Part shown: one piece after another, positions 33,194 through 42,726 of the stretch
Layout of the letters: every line of letters begins with the position of its first letter
Numbering within the stretch: position 1 is the stretch's first letter
Assembly: GCA_902467875.1 (NCBI GenBank)
Contig: CABQWP010000003.1
Location: 1-64,000, forward strand
Length of the DNA stretch: 64,000 bases
Direction of reading: 5' to 3'
Origin: an uncultured Collinsella sp.
GTDB lineage: Bacteria > Actinomycetota > Coriobacteriia > Coriobacteriales > Coriobacteriaceae
The notes under the pieces: model-generated
What the model was told of the DNA's origin: nothing
Seen by the model: only the letters and a program-made list of their open reading frames with translations
Database searches by the model: none
Program-made: the position numbers and the translations under genes

Positions 33194-33898
33194 GTGACTC
33201 GAACCATAGACATCCCAACGTTTCAGGCGGCAGTCGTGCGCAACTGCTCTCCCACGCTCGCGGGCATCAAGCCGGCATCGCTCTTTACCTATCCAGGCAC
33301 CTACGCCCACGGGGACGGCTCGGTCGCAACCGAAACCATCGCAGAGCGCCGAGCACGCCTGCTCAACGTTATCGCCCAGTGCAGTCGCGAGCTTGACCCG
33401 TTCGGTATCCACCTGAGTGTTTTGGTCTGGCGGCCCTGCGGAGCGCTCGTGTATATGTACCGAGCCAAAAGCCTCACCACCTATTTCGCAGACCCTCGCG
33501 CCCAAACGGCGCTCGCCTCGGAAGGCTACGACACGAGAGACCTTTCGACATGCCTTGTGCATTTGGCATCACGCATCACGCTCGCGAGCAATAACGTCGC
33601 GGAATGCGCCTGTAGCCAGACTCGATGCGCACTACCCCAGCAAGCTAGCTGCAGCAACGACTGCACCTGTGAGTTCCCACACGAAATAGGCTACTTCCTA
33701 GGATATCCCTACGACGACGTGCACGAGTTTATCGTCCAGCGCGGCGAGAACTACAAGGTCTTTGGAGCTTGGAAGGTCTACACGAATGTCGAGCAAGCGC
33801 TTGCGATGTTTGACGCCTACCGCGCTTGCACTCAATACCTCACCTTTGTCTATCAGCAGGGCTGCAGCCTGGCGCAACTTGCCCAGGCAACCCGATAG
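33194..33898 (+). CDS. DUF3793 family protein
   Basis: The 234-residue protein has the DUF3793 core: LLNVIAQCSRELDPFGIHLS near residue 55 and the conserved FPHEIGYFLGYPYDDVHEF near 160, followed by NYKVFGAWKVY. In place of a continuous middle it has a Cys-rich insert (ECACSQTRCA, then SCSNDCTCEF), which could bind metal. The family has no established function and is often found next to flavodoxin in gut anaerobes, as here. The GTG at 33194 has AAGGAG five bases upstream. Confidence 0.8.
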   Translation: MTRTIDIPTFQAAVVRNCSPTLAGIKPASLFTYPGTYAHGDGSVATETIAERRARLLNVIAQCSRELDPFGIHLSVLVWRPCGALVYMYRAKSLTTYFADPRAQTALASEGYDTRDLSTCLVHLASRITLASNNVAECACSQTRCALPQQASCSNDCTCEFPHEIGYFLGYPYDDVHEFIVQRGENYKVFGAWKVYTNVEQALAMFDAYRACTQYLTFVYQQGCSLAQLAQATR

Positions 33899-33944
33899 AA
33901 CATAGAAGCCGCGGCAACCTGCCGCACAACTGAAAGGACTCAAC

Positions 33945-34364
33945 ATGAGCAAGATCGCCGTCGTCTACTGGAGCGGCACGGGCAACACAGAGGTCATGGC
34001 AAACCTCGTCGCCGAAGGCGCCACGTCCGCGGGTGCCGAGACCGAGGTCATCCCCTGCGCCGACTTCTCTGCCGACAAGGCCGCCGAATATGATGCCTTC
34101 GCCTTCGGCTGTCCCGCCATGGGCTCCGAGGAACTCGAGTACGATGAGTTCCAGCCGATGTGGGATGAGGCCAAGGAGACTCTCGGCGACAAGAAGGTCG
34201 TCCTCTTTGGCTCCTATTCGTGGGCCGAGGGCGAGTGGATGGACAACTGGAAGGCCGACGCCGACGAGGCCGGCGTCAACGTCGTGGACTCCACCATCTG
34301 CTACGACGCGCCCGACGACGAGGGCGAGACCGCTTGCAAGGCCCTCGGAGCCGAGCTCGCCTAG
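33945..34364 (+). CDS. Flavodoxin
   Basis: The 139-residue electron carrier binds FMN. The phosphate loop is VVYWSGTGNTEVMANLV at the start. The aromatic isoalloxazine contacts lie in GCPAMGSEELEY and GSYSWAEGEWMD. Length is typical of short-chain flavodoxins. GAAAGGA precedes the ATG, 46 bases after the DUF3793 stop, so the two are probably co-transcribed. Confidence 0.92.
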   Translation: MSKIAVVYWSGTGNTEVMANLVAEGATSAGAETEVIPCADFSADKAAEYDAFAFGCPAMGSEELEYDEFQPMWDEAKETLGDKKVVLFGSYSWAEGEWMDNWKADADEAGVNVVDSTICYDAPDDEGETACKALGAELA

Positions 34365-34420
34365 CGGCAATGAGCTCCGCCCGTAACGCGCTCTGCACCA
34401 AAACACATTCGCGTCCCAAC

Positions 34421-34456
34421 AAAAACGGGAGCCGAATCACATCCAGCTCCCGTTTT
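34421..34456. terminator. Bidirectional terminator
   Basis: AAAACGGGAGC/GCTCCCGTTTT encloses 13 bases between the convergent flavodoxin and ABC transporter genes. T runs lie on both strands. Confidence 0.88.
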
Positions 34457-34481
34457 CTGCCATGTCACTCATATAAAGCGG

Positions 34482-35234
34482 CTACGAGATATTGCCCAAA
34501 AACGCCTTGGTGCGCTCGCTCTTGGGGTGATCGAAGACCTCGCTCGGCGTACCCTCTTCCACGATAACGCCACCGTCCATAAAGACGACGCGGTCGGCGA
34601 CGTCGCGGGCAAAGCCCATCTCGTGCGTCACGACGATCATGGTCATACCGTCACGCGCAAGATCGCGCATGACGCCAAGAACGTCGCGGACAAGCTCGGG
34701 GTCAAGCGCCGACGTGGCCTCGTCAAAGAGCATCACGTGCGGGTTCATCGACAGGGCGCGGGCGATGGCAACGCGCTGCTGCTGGCCGCCCGAAAGCTGA
34801 CTCGGCATAAAATCGATGCGCTCGGCCAAGCCGACCTTGGTCAGCTCCTCGATGGCAATCTTCTCGGCCTCTTCCTTGCTGCGCTTGAGCACCTTTTGCT
34901 GCGCGAGCATGACGTTCTTTTTGACTGACAGGTGCGGGAACAAATTGAACTGCTGGAACACCATACCCAGATGCGTACGTACCTTGTTAAGGTCGACGCC
35001 CTTGGCGCACACGTCCACGCCCTCAACGATGATCGAGCCGCTCGTGGGATGCTCCAGACGATTGATGCAGCGAAGCATCGTCGACTTGCCCGAGCCCGAA
35101 GGACCCAGGACTACGACGACCTCGCCCTTGCGCACATCCAGATCGATATCGCGCAGGACCACGTTATCGCCAAAGGCCTTCTGGAGATTCTTGATGCTAA
35201 CGACGACCTCGTTCGAGTTATTGATTTCGCTCAT
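34482..35234 (-). CDS. Polar amino-acid ABC transporter ATPase
   Basis: The 250-residue ATPase is of the GlnQ/HisP type. Walker A is [19 protein letters not shown], the Q-loop is [15 protein letters not shown], the signature [15 protein letters not shown], Walker [15 protein letters not shown], and the switch His lies in [10 protein letters not shown]. It would power the permease encoded 12 bases upstream. The substrate group is polar amino acids, but the exact one is unknown. Confidence 0.92.
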   Translation of the reverse strand: MSEINNSNEVVVSIKNLQKAFGDNVVLRDIDLDVRKGEVVVVLGPSGSGKSTMLRCINRLEHPTSGSIIVEGVDVCAKGVDLNKVRTHLGMVFQQFNLFPHLSVKKNVMLAQQKVLKRSKEEAEKIAIEELTKVGLAERIDFMPSQLSGGQQQRVAIARALSMNPHVMLFDEATSALDPELVRDVLGVMRDLARDGMTMIVVTHEMGFARDVADRVVFMDGGVIVEEGTPSEVFDHPKSERTKAFLGNIS

Positions 35235-35246
35235 AATAGAACCTCC

Positions 35247-36608
35247 TTACAGACCGGCGATATGATCGGCGGGCGTCGCGACAACCTGTCCGGCGCTCTT
35301 GGTGGGACGCTTCTTTTTGGTTTCGGCCGTGCCCAAAAGCCTCGCCTCAAGACCGCTCACCAAGCGGGCAAGCGGCAGGGTGATGACCAGGTAGAACAGG
35401 GCGGCAACCACATACGGCGTGATGGAGCCCGTCGTGGCCACGATGGTGCGGGCGTTCATGACAATCTCGACCACGCCCACGGCCGCGAGTAGCGACGTGT
35501 CCTTGTAGAGCAGGATGAACTCACTGGTCAACGTAGGCAAAACATTGCGGAACGTCTGCGGAATCATAACGTAGAGCAGTGTCTGGAAGGCATTCATGCC
35601 CAGCGAGCGAGCGGCCTCGTTCTGGCCCTTGGGGATCGACTGAATACCGGCGCGGAAGATCTCGCACAGGTAGGCGGACGAGTTCATGGCCATGACGATA
35701 ACGCCCAAGACGTAGTCGTCCACCTTGACGCCGGCAAGCGGCAGGCCAAAGAATGCAATGTAAATCTGCAGGAACGCCGGCGTACCGCGGATGATATTCA
35801 CATAGATGCCGGCAAGACAACGAAGGATGCGCGACTTGGAAATGCGCATGAGCGACAGCGCAAAGCCAAAGGGAATGGCCAACGGAAATGCCACGAGCAC
35901 GATCGAGAGCGACATAAGGAAGCCCTTGAAGACGATCGGCAGGCTCTGAACCAAAATGACCGGGTTCAGGAACAGGCGAAGGAACATGTTGGAATTCCAT
36001 GCCTCGACCCACGGCTGCTCCTTAAGATCGGCCAGGAAGTTATCGAATGCCGTCACGCCCTTGATCTCGACGGAAGGAATCTTGGAAATCTTCTTGGTCG
36101 AACCGTCGGCGAGCGTATAGGTACCGCTAAAGGCCTCGTCGCCGCCCTCGACGGGGAAGGTCACGCCGTAGACCTCGACACGGAAATAGCCGCCAGCGGG
36201 CGCCGTCTCGCCAAAATCGATCTTGAGCGTCTGGCCGTCGACCTTGCACGTAGGCTTCATGGGCGTACGGTCCATAAGGTCATCGCCCGAGAGCATCGTC
36301 AGACGTGTGTCGTCCGCACCAAAGGTCGTGCCATCGGCAAACGTCAGCGAAAGACCACTCAGTTCCTCGTCGGCATCGGCCTGGACCTCCCAGGTAATGC
36401 GCGTCTCGGTGCCGCCGACCACAGCGCTGCCCGAACCGGTGTTGGGTCGGGCGGTAATCTTTGCGGTCTCAAGCGCCTGGGCGGTCGTGGGCGCATATGC
36501 CCCCACGCACACCAGCGCGAGCGCCACGGCCATGGCGCAGGCTAGCTTTTGGAGCAAGGCGGGCAGTGGAAAACGCTGCTCCGCAGCCCCTTCGTTCAAT
36601 CGAGACAA
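35247..36608 (-). CDS. Amino-acid ABC permease with an added N-terminal outer domain
   Basis: The 453-residue protein has an unusual layout. Residues 1-45 contain a hydrophobic signal or anchor (LACAMAVALALVCVGAYAP). Residues 50-210 form a beta-rich extracytoplasmic domain (SAVVGGTETRITWEVQADAD, LSGLSLTFADGTTFGADDTR). Only then comes a normal HisM/GlnP permease, with five or so helices and the EAA loop NEAARSLGMNAFQTLLYVMI. Ordinary permeases of this type have about 220-250 residues. The TTG at 36608 is preceded by TAGGAG; codons further upstream are unlikely to be read. The outer domain is not recognised and may capture ligand or dock the binding protein. Confidence 0.85.
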   Translation of the reverse strand: MSRLNEGAAEQRFPLPALLQKLACAMAVALALVCVGAYAPTTAQALETAKITARPNTGSGSAVVGGTETRITWEVQADADEELSGLSLTFADGTTFGADDTRLTMLSGDDLMDRTPMKPTCKVDGQTLKIDFGETAPAGGYFRVEVYGVTFPVEGGDEAFSGTYTLADGSTKKISKIPSVEIKGVTAFDNFLADLKEQPWVEAWNSNMFLRLFLNPVILVQSLPIVFKGFLMSLSIVLVAFPLAIPFGFALSLMRISKSRILRCLAGIYVNIIRGTPAFLQIYIAFFGLPLAGVKVDDYVLGVIVMAMNSSAYLCEIFRAGIQSIPKGQNEAARSLGMNAFQTLLYVMIPQTFRNVLPTLTSEFILLYKDTSLLAAVGVVEIVMNARTIVATTGSITPYVVAALFYLVITLPLARLVSGLEARLLGTAETKKKRPTKSAGQVVATPADHIAGL

Positions 36609-36673
36609 GGTGGCTCCTATCGTAGAAGTTGCCGGCAAAACGAGACGGAAGCACTCTCCGTCAAGAGAAGCGC

Positions 36674-36705
36674 AAAGGCCCTCTCCGCAAAACGGAAAGG
36701 GCCTA
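36674..36705 (-). terminator. Hairpin between binding-protein and permease genes
   Basis: AGGCCCTCTCCG/CGGAAAGGGCCT around a five-base loop, with TTTGC after it on the minus strand. Such stems usually give partial termination, so more binding protein than permease is made. Confidence 0.75.
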
Positions 36706-36725
36706 CACGCAATCAAGTAGCTATT

Positions 36726-37586
36726 TTACTTGATGTTGTACTTAGCCATGAGGGCGTCGACGGTACCGTCGTCGGTCAGGTCCTTGATGGCCTGGTTGAT
36801 GTCGTCCTTGAGCTTGGTGTTGCCCTGGTTGATGGCGATGGCGTACTCCTCGCCGGTGCTGATCTGCTTGATGGTCTGGCAGGTGTTGAACTGCTCGGCG
36901 GTCAGCTGGCTGGCAACGGAGCGGTTGGTGACTACAGCGTCGCCCTTATCGGACTGCAGAGCGCTAAAGCACTCGGTAGCGTCCTTGTAGGGGACGATCT
37001 TGGCCTTGGGGAAGTTCTCCTGGGCAAAGGACTCGGCGGTCGAGCCAGACTGAACGATGATGGTAGCGTCGGCGTTGTTGAGCTTCTCGCTGTAGTTGTC
37101 GGCCGTGATGTCGGTGTTATCGACCTTGGTCACGATAGCCTGATCGTCCATGTAGTAGGAATCGGAGAAAGTGACTTCCTTCTCACGCTCGGGCGTGTCG
37201 GTGATAGCCGCGATGGAGACGTCGTACTTAGCGCCCGAAGCGACACCGGGTACGAGTGTGTCGAAGTCATTGTTGACGTACTCGACATCCAGGCCCAGCT
37301 TGTCGCCGATAGCCTTGATGAGCTCAAGGTCAAAGCCCTGATAATCGCCGTTGTCATCCTTGTACTCAAACGGAGCGTACTCGGCAGAGGTGCCGACGGT
37401 CAGCGTACCGTCCTTGACGAGCGCGTACTCCTTGGAGCCGTCGACCTTCTCGACCTTAGCGTCGTCAGAGCTGCTGGAACCGGCATCAGAACCAGAGGTG
37501 GCGTTGGACGAGCCGCAGCCCGTCAGTGCAAGGGCGATCGCCATGGCGCCCGTGGCGGCAAATGCGCCAAGCTTCTTCAGCTTCAT
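36726..37586 (-). CDS. Amino-acid ABC transporter substrate-binding lipoprotein
   Basis: The 286-residue solute-binding protein of family 3 has a lipoprotein signal (MKLKKLG, then AMAIALALTGCGSS with the lipidated Cys). A Ser/Asp linker and the two-lobed fold follow, beginning LTVGTSAEYAPFEYKDDNGD and GFDLELIKAIGDKLGL. Polar amino acids are the usual ligands. GGAAGGAG precedes the ATG at 37586. It heads the operon with the permease and ATPase. Confidence 0.92.
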   Translation of the reverse strand: MKLKKLGAFAATGAMAIALALTGCGSSNATSGSDAGSSSSDDAKVEKVDGSKEYALVKDGTLTVGTSAEYAPFEYKDDNGDYQGFDLELIKAIGDKLGLDVEYVNNDFDTLVPGVASGAKYDVSIAAITDTPEREKEVTFSDSYYMDDQAIVTKVDNTDITADNYSEKLNNADATIIVQSGSTAESFAQENFPKAKIVPYKDATECFSALQSDKGDAVVTNRSVASQLTAEQFNTCQTIKQISTGEEYAIAINQGNTKLKDDINQAIKDLTDDGTVDALMAKYNIK

Positions 37587-37733
37587 AATCAGTCTCCTTC
37601 CGGTGACCCCGTTTGATTCAGAGGTCTGCAAAAACTGTTGGATATTATGCACCCGTAAATGCGAAACTGCAATTAGAAAACTGATTGAAACAAACCCATA
37701 ACGTGAATGGAACACTCCACTTTGTGACAGTCA

Positions 37734-38600
37734 TTACTGCTGCAATGACCTTAATAGCGTAATTTCCGCTGCATAACCTGCAAGTTCGTTCGGTGTCTCC
37801 AAGATGAATGGCAATGCGCGCAAGCGGCCATTCGATACAATATTCTGTATAACCTGCATACCGCCGCCAAACTCTTCACTACCCAGGTAGCCCTTGCCGA
37901 TGCACTCGTGGCGATCCTTATGGGCGCCGCAGGGATTCTTGGAGTCATTGATGTGCACGGCGCGCAGGCGCTCGATACCCACCACGCGATCGAACTCGTC
38001 AAGCACACCGTCAAGATCGCGGACGATGTCATAGCCGGCGTCATTCACATGGCAGGTATCTAGGCAAACGCCCAACTTGGCCGACAGCTCGGGGCGCTTG
38101 TCGGCAACGCCCTCGATGATTAGCGCCAGCTCCTCAAAGCTGCGGCCCACCTCGGTGCCCTTGCCGGCCATGGTCTCGAGCAGCACCGTCGTCTGCTGGC
38201 CCTCAAACATCACCTGGCACAGCGTATCAACAATCATCTGAATGCCGGCGTCGGAGCCCTGCCCCACATGCGCACCGGGATGGAAGTTGTAGTAGTTGCC
38301 GGGCAGTGCTTCCATACGCTGCAGATCCTCGGCCATGGCCTCCAGGGCAAACTCGCGCGCCCGCTCCTTAGCGGAGCAGGGGTTATAGGTATACGGGGCA
38401 TGAGCCACGAGCGGGCCAAAGTCGTTTTGCTCCATAAGCTCGCGCAGGGCCGCCACGTCATCCATGTCAAGGTCTTTTGCCTTGCCACCTCGCGGGTTGC
38501 GCGTAAAGAACGCAAAGGTATTGGCGCCAATGGACAACGCCGTCTCCCCCATCGCCCGATAGCCCTTCGTCGTCGAAAGATGACACCCGATCGTCAGCAT
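37734..38600 (-). CDS. nfo: Endonuclease IV (deoxyribonuclease IV)
   Basis: The 288-residue AP endonuclease cuts abasic sites in base-excision repair with a three-zinc TIM barrel. Visible motifs are [63 protein letters not shown] and [20 protein letters not shown], which together hold all metal ligands. Length matches the family. The ATG at 38600 is chosen over a TTG two codons upstream because GGGGAG is six bases away. Confidence 0.93.
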   Translation of the reverse strand: MLTIGCHLSTTKGYRAMGETALSIGANTFAFFTRNPRGGKAKDLDMDDVAALRELMEQNDFGPLVAHAPYTYNPCSAKERAREFALEAMAEDLQRMEALPGNYYNFHPGAHVGQGSDAGIQMIVDTLCQVMFEGQQTTVLLETMAGKGTEVGRSFEELALIIEGVADKRPELSAKLGVCLDTCHVNDAGYDIVRDLDGVLDEFDRVVGIERLRAVHINDSKNPCGAHKDRHECIGKGYLGSEEFGGGMQVIQNIVSNGRLRALPFILETPNELAGYAAEITLLRSLQQ

Positions 38601-38620
38601 CTCCAACTCCCCCTCATCAG

Positions 38621-38683
38621 TTGCGGAAAAATACGGTCTATTGGTGCCTTATTTTGGCGCAAACAGACCGTATTCCACCGCAA
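38621..38683. repeat. Palindromic extragenic element, copy 1
   Basis: Arms TTGCGGAAAAATACGGTCT and AGACCGTATTCCACCGCAA (three mismatches) enclose about 25 bases with CCTTATTTTGGCGCAAAC. ATAAAAGG follows. Copy 2 at 39789-39851 shares the outer arm, loop motif and trailing ATAAAAGG but has a different inner stem. Confidence 0.75.
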
Positions 38684-38752
38684 GTTATAAAAGGGGCATC
38701 AGGGGCAAAGGCCTCCAAGGCATTCCAGGCGCTGGCGCCATGCCCCCGCGCC

Positions 38753-39772
38753 CTAAAGTTTTAAGCGAATCGCATCGATGATGTGCGCACAGCGCTGCGT
38801 GGCGGCAAGGGGCATGACGGGACTCTCGAGTTTCCCCGCCCAGATGAGCTGGGTCGCATGCTGGATTTCGCCGTAGAAATCATCGATCTCAAACGGGGCA
38901 TTTATTTCTAGCGTTCGACCGTCGGAATACTTCACATGGGCGAGCTCGGGGCGATGGAGACGCTCGATTTCCAACGAGCCCCGCTCACAGGCAATCGTTA
39001 AGCGGCTTTCATATGTTGCTTTGCCGTCGCACGCCATATGAATGGGTATACCGCCGACGCTCATATGGATCTCGTCGGCCCAATCGACGCGGCCGCCCGA
39101 TACGTCACGCCAGCGAACTTCACGGGAAGAAACCTCGCACGCGCCCGCGAGCAAATCCTCAAACCAACCGACTGCATAGCAGCCCATATCATATAGACAG
39201 CCGCCCTGCAACGGATCAAGCAGATAGCCCGAAGGAGGCTCGCCGTAATCGAGCTTTTGCACGCTTTCAATCGAGACAATACGGCCAAGCTCACCCGACG
39301 CAAGCAAGTCCTTCACGCGAGTGCGCATCGGGCAAAACCGATTCTTCATCGCCTCCATAAACAGCACGCCGCGCTCACGAGAGGTGGAGGCAATCGAGAG
39401 AGCCTCTTCCTCACTCAAAACGGCCGGCTTTTCGCACAGCACGGCCTTTCCGGCGCGCAGCGCGCGACAGGCCCAACGCGTATGCATGCCATGCGGAAGA
39501 GCCAAGTAGATTGCGTCGACATCGGGGTCGGCAATCAGCGCGTCATAAGCCGCATCGCCGTTATCATCGGCCGAGGCATGGCTATGCGCAGCATCGATCG
39601 AAAACGCTCGGGAAAATTCCTCGACATGCGCAGGAGTGCGGCCGGCCGCAGCCACCAGCCGTGCCCCGTCGACCTTCTTGAGCGACGATGCAAATCGATG
39701 AGAAATGTGCCCGGCGCCCAAAATGCCCCAACGAACCTCACGCGAATCATTACGTAAACCTCGGTCACCCAC
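38753..39772 (-). CDS. Gfo/Idh/MocA-family oxidoreductase
   Basis: The 339-residue NAD(P)-dependent dehydrogenase has the Rossmann start VRWGILGAGHISHRFA, the sugar-dehydrogenase motif VLCEKPAVLSEEEA with its conserved Lys, and the C-terminal domain entry LLDPLQGGCLYDMGCYAVGW. The substrate, probably a sugar or cyclitol, is unknown. The start is a GTG with GGGAG six bases upstream. The gene is bracketed by two related palindromic elements. Confidence 0.85.
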   Translation of the reverse strand: MGDRGLRNDSREVRWGILGAGHISHRFASSLKKVDGARLVAAAGRTPAHVEEFSRAFSIDAAHSHASADDNGDAAYDALIADPDVDAIYLALPHGMHTRWACRALRAGKAVLCEKPAVLSEEEALSIASTSRERGVLFMEAMKNRFCPMRTRVKDLLASGELGRIVSIESVQKLDYGEPPSGYLLDPLQGGCLYDMGCYAVGWFEDLLAGACEVSSREVRWRDVSGGRVDWADEIHMSVGGIPIHMACDGKATYESRLTIACERGSLEIERLHRPELAHVKYSDGRTLEINAPFEIDDFYGEIQHATQLIWAGKLESPVMPLAATQRCAHIIDAIRLKL

Positions 39773-39788
39773 GATAGTCTCCCATTAG

Positions 39789-39851
39789 TTGCGGCGAAAT
39801 AGTTCCTGCTGTTGCCCTATTCTGCCGTAAACAGGAACTATTCCATCACAA
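39789..39851. repeat. Palindromic extragenic element, copy 2
   Basis: Arms TTGCGGCGAAATAGTTCCTG and CAGGAACTATTCCATCACAA, with four mismatches, enclose GCCCTATTCTGCCGTAAA. It has the same direction and plan as copy 1. The changed but still paired inner stem shows compensatory variation. Confidence 0.75.
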
Positions 39852-39863
39852 GATATAAAAGGA

Positions 39864-41054
39864 TCATGAGGAGCGCGTTGTGCGGAAGGCTTTAAGCACA
39901 GCCGTTACGGGGCCAGGCTGGAAACGTCGGCGCACGTCATCGAGACGCTCGGGAATATCGATGTGCTGCGGGCAGTGACGTGCGCATTTACCGCACTTGA
40001 CGCAATTGCTCACCAGCTTGGGCTCGCTCGTGCGCACCGCGCTCGCCGTAAAGTATTGAGACAGCCCCGTAAACCAGCTGTGCGCGTAGCTCGCGTTGTA
40101 AGCGGCAAAGCAGCCGGGAATGTTAATACCCTTGGGACATGGCATGCAGTAGCCGCATCCCGTGCAGGGCACACGGTTCGATTTCTCAAACTCCATCAAC
40201 ACGCGCGCAATCGTGTCGAGCTGGTTGGCCGTCATCGAATTCGGCAACGCGAGGTCTGCCAGTGACGAATTCTCGTCCACTTGCGCGGTATCGGTCATAC
40301 CAGAAAGCAACATGGTCACCTGGGGATGATTCCACACCCACGAGAGCCCCCAAGCGGCAGGCGTATGCAAATGCCGATCGCATGCACCATCGAGAACAGC
40401 GCGCGCCCGCGGAGGCAATTTGCCTGCCAAGCGTCCGCCCAAAAGCGGCTCCATCACAAACACCGCGAGACCTCGCTCGGCGGCGGCCATGAGCCCCGCC
40501 GTTCCCGCCTGATATCGCTCTCCAGCGTAGTTGTACTGGATCTGGCAAAAGTCCCACACATACGCATCGAGCATCGTGAGGAAGTCCGCCGCACTGCCGT
40601 GGTACGAAAAACCGATCTGGCGAATGCGCCCCGAAGCCTTTTGGCGCGCAATCCAGTCCTCGATGCCCAACGCCACCACACGTTCCCACTGGGCGGGCGA
40701 GGTAATGTTGTGCATGAGGTAATAGTCGATATGGTCGGTCCGCAGGCGGCGCAATTGCTCATCGAAGAACCGGTCGAAATCCTCCGCACACTTGCACGAA
40801 GCATGCGGCAACTTGGTCGCCAGCAACACCCGGTCACGCAGCCCCAATCGTTCAAGCGAAGCGCCCATGCACGCCTCGTTGCCGGGATAGAGATAGGCCG
40901 TGTCCAGGTAGTTAATCCCCTGCTCCACCGCACGGGAGATGATAGCGTCGGCGGTCTTCGCATCGGGGTGTCCCGGCGCACCGGGAAACCTCATGCAGCC
41001 CAGACCCAGAGCGGATATTCGGTTACCACTTTTGGGGTCAACACGGTATTGCAC
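39864..41054 (-). CDS. Aldo/keto reductase with C-terminal ferredoxin-like 4Fe-4S domain
   Basis: The 396-residue fusion has an aldo/keto reductase barrel in residues 1-270 (ISALGLGCMRFPG, INYLDTAYLYPGNE with the catalytic Asp and Tyr, LATKLPHASCK with Lys, DYYLMHNI with His) and an iron-sulfur domain with VPCTGCGYCMPCPKGINIP and SNCVKCGKCARHCPQHIDIP, enough Cys for two clusters. This family is common in strict anaerobes. Its electron partner is unknown. I place the start at the GTG at 41054, giving MQYRVDPKSGN, because GGGAGG precedes it. Longer frames have no such site. Confidence 0.85.
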   Translation of the reverse strand: MQYRVDPKSGNRISALGLGCMRFPGAPGHPDAKTADAIISRAVEQGINYLDTAYLYPGNEACMGASLERLGLRDRVLLATKLPHASCKCAEDFDRFFDEQLRRLRTDHIDYYLMHNITSPAQWERVVALGIEDWIARQKASGRIRQIGFSYHGSAADFLTMLDAYVWDFCQIQYNYAGERYQAGTAGLMAAAERGLAVFVMEPLLGGRLAGKLPPRARAVLDGACDRHLHTPAAWGLSWVWNHPQVTMLLSGMTDTAQVDENSSLADLALPNSMTANQLDTIARVLMEFEKSNRVPCTGCGYCMPCPKGINIPGCFAAYNASYAHSWFTGLSQYFTASAVRTSEPKLVSNCVKCGKCARHCPQHIDIPERLDDVRRRFQPGPVTAVLKAFRTTRSS

Positions 41055-41333
41055 GGCCCCTCCCTTCGCCATCAGCGCCCCGGCAAGGCGAAACACAATG
41101 GTCACGCAGCCGAAACATCGTGGAATCGCAATCGAGAACGTATCGTAACGCAGCAGAAATCGAGCCGTCACGGCACCGCTTTAACATCAGCAAAAAGCCC
41201 GATGAAAGGAGCCGGGCATGACCACGCGCATGTCTTTGCGGTCTGCCCTGCAGCGTAGCGTCCAGGCAAACGTTTCTTTTTTATAACAGCCGCCCCGCGC
41301 ACCCACCAATCACCCTGGCAGCATACAATCCAT

Positions 41334-41360
41334 CAGGCGCCCCTTACGCGGGCGCCTTTT
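41334..41360 (+). terminator. Terminator-like hairpin in the leader of the PanE-like gene
   Basis: GGCGCCC-CTTACGC-GGGCGCC with TTTTA after it on the plus strand stands 20 bases before the start at 41380. No plus-strand gene ends nearby, so it may be an attenuator. Confidence 0.6.
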
Positions 41361-41379
41361 ACATGGGGAGATGATTCAC

Positions 41380-42294
41380 ATGCAGATCAACAAGGTCGCT
41401 TTTATCGGCAAGGGCGGCGTCGGCCTGCTCTACGGCAGCATGATTGCCAGGGCCCTCGACAATGACGCCGTCGAATACGTTATGGATGACACCCGTTTTG
41501 AGCGTCACGCGGGCGATGCGCTCACTGTCAACGGCAAGCCCTGCGATCTCACGTCCGTCCGCGCCAGCGAGGCGACGCCCGCCGATCTGGTCATCCTGAC
41601 AGTCAAGACCACCGGTCTCGACCAAGCACTCAAGACTATGGAGCGCGTCGTGGGACCCAACACGCTCATCGCCTCGCTATGCAACGGCATTACGAGCGAG
41701 CAAAAGATTGCCGAACGCTTTGGCTGGGAGCATACCGTTCTTGGTATCTGCCAGGGCATGGACGCCGTGTTCCTCAACGGCGCGCTCACCTTTACCAATG
41801 CGGGCGAGATCCGCTTTGGCGCGGCGGCCGGCACGGACCCCGCGACCGTCGCCGCTATCGACGAGCTCTATACGCGCTGCGGCATCGCCCATACCGTCGA
41901 GAGCGACATTGCGCACCGCATGTGGGCCAAACTCATGCTCAACGACGGCATCAACCAGACCTGCATGGCCTACGGCGGGACCTACGGAAGCGCCACGGAG
42001 CCGGGCTCCGAGCAGCGCCGCTGTTTTGTCTCCGCCATGCGCGAGACGCTTGCGGTTGCCAACGCCGAGGACGTTGAGCTGACCGAGGCAGATCTGACGC
42101 AAATGGTGCACCTCATCGAGGGAATCGACCCCGCCGGTATGCCCTCGATGGCTCAAGACCGCATCGCAAGGCGCAAAACCGAGGTTGATGAGTTCGCGGG
42201 CACCATCTGCCGCCTCGCAGCCAAACACGATATCCAGGCACCGCAAAACGAGTGGCTCTATCGGCGCATCCGCGATATCGAGAAAAGCTGGTAG
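41380..42294 (+). CDS. Ketopantoate reductase-like NADP oxidoreductase (PanE/ApbA)
   Basis: The 304-residue enzyme has the dinucleotide motif KVAFIGKGGVGLLYGSMIA, the family strand DLVILTVKTTGLDQAL, and the catalytic-Lys region RMWAKLMLNDGINQTCM, as in 2-dehydropantoate 2-reductase. FIGKGGVG differs slightly from the usual IxGxGxxG, and no other pantothenate gene is near. A related 2-hydroxyacid role is therefore possible. The ATG at 41380 is chosen for its distance from GGGGAG; the ATG at 41371 is too close. Confidence 0.8.
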   Translation: MQINKVAFIGKGGVGLLYGSMIARALDNDAVEYVMDDTRFERHAGDALTVNGKPCDLTSVRASEATPADLVILTVKTTGLDQALKTMERVVGPNTLIASLCNGITSEQKIAERFGWEHTVLGICQGMDAVFLNGALTFTNAGEIRFGAAAGTDPATVAAIDELYTRCGIAHTVESDIAHRMWAKLMLNDGINQTCMAYGGTYGSATEPGSEQRRCFVSAMRETLAVANAEDVELTEADLTQMVHLIEGIDPAGMPSMAQDRIARRKTEVDEFAGTICRLAAKHDIQAPQNEWLYRRIRDIEKSW

Positions 42295-42329
42295 CGCCGA
42301 CGCGCCGCATTCAACAGCCTTAACAGCAA

Positions 42330-42362
42330 AACCGCCGCAAGGGAACCTTTCCCCTGCGGCGG
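42330..42362. terminator. Intrinsic terminator
   Basis: CCGCCGCAAGGG/CCCCTGCGGCGG, one mismatch, lies 36 bases after the PanE-like stop and probably also serves the opposing small gene. Confidence 0.8.
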
Positions 42363-42403
42363 CCTTCATCTTCGTCTATGACCGGCGGCCGATCTCACAA
42401 CAG

Positions 42404-42610
42404 TTAGCGTTGCGACCCCGGCACCTCGTCCTCATCGTCGCGGCAAAGAACCACGCCTGCGCTTCCCAGCAGCGTGGCCGCGATCAGCGCGCCGACCACA
42501 ATAGAGGCAGCCCCACAAGACCCCTGCACACCTGCGACGAGCGCGGCCGTAGGACCAAGGCAACCAAGCGTCAATGCAATGGCGGCAACGGCGATATCTC
42601 GAGCGTTCAC
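42404..42610 (-). CDS. Small membrane protein, 68 residues
   Basis: Two hydrophobic helices (IAVAAIALTLGCLGPTAALV and ASIVVGALIAATLLGSAGVV) are joined by GVQGSCG, and an acidic tail follows. It is not recognised. The GTG at 42610 is preceded by a GGAGGAAG stretch, slightly far away. Confidence 0.55.
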   Translation of the reverse strand: MNARDIAVAAIALTLGCLGPTAALVAGVQGSCGAASIVVGALIAATLLGSAGVVLCRDDEDEVPGSQR

Positions 42611-42726
42611 AAGACCACTTCCTCCACGAGAAAGACCTTATTTCTCATGAACTAGTGTGCCCCGCATCCATACGCCCAGCGTACCGCCACGGTAAGGGCT
42701 CTGTTAACTCGAACGCACATAAAGAA

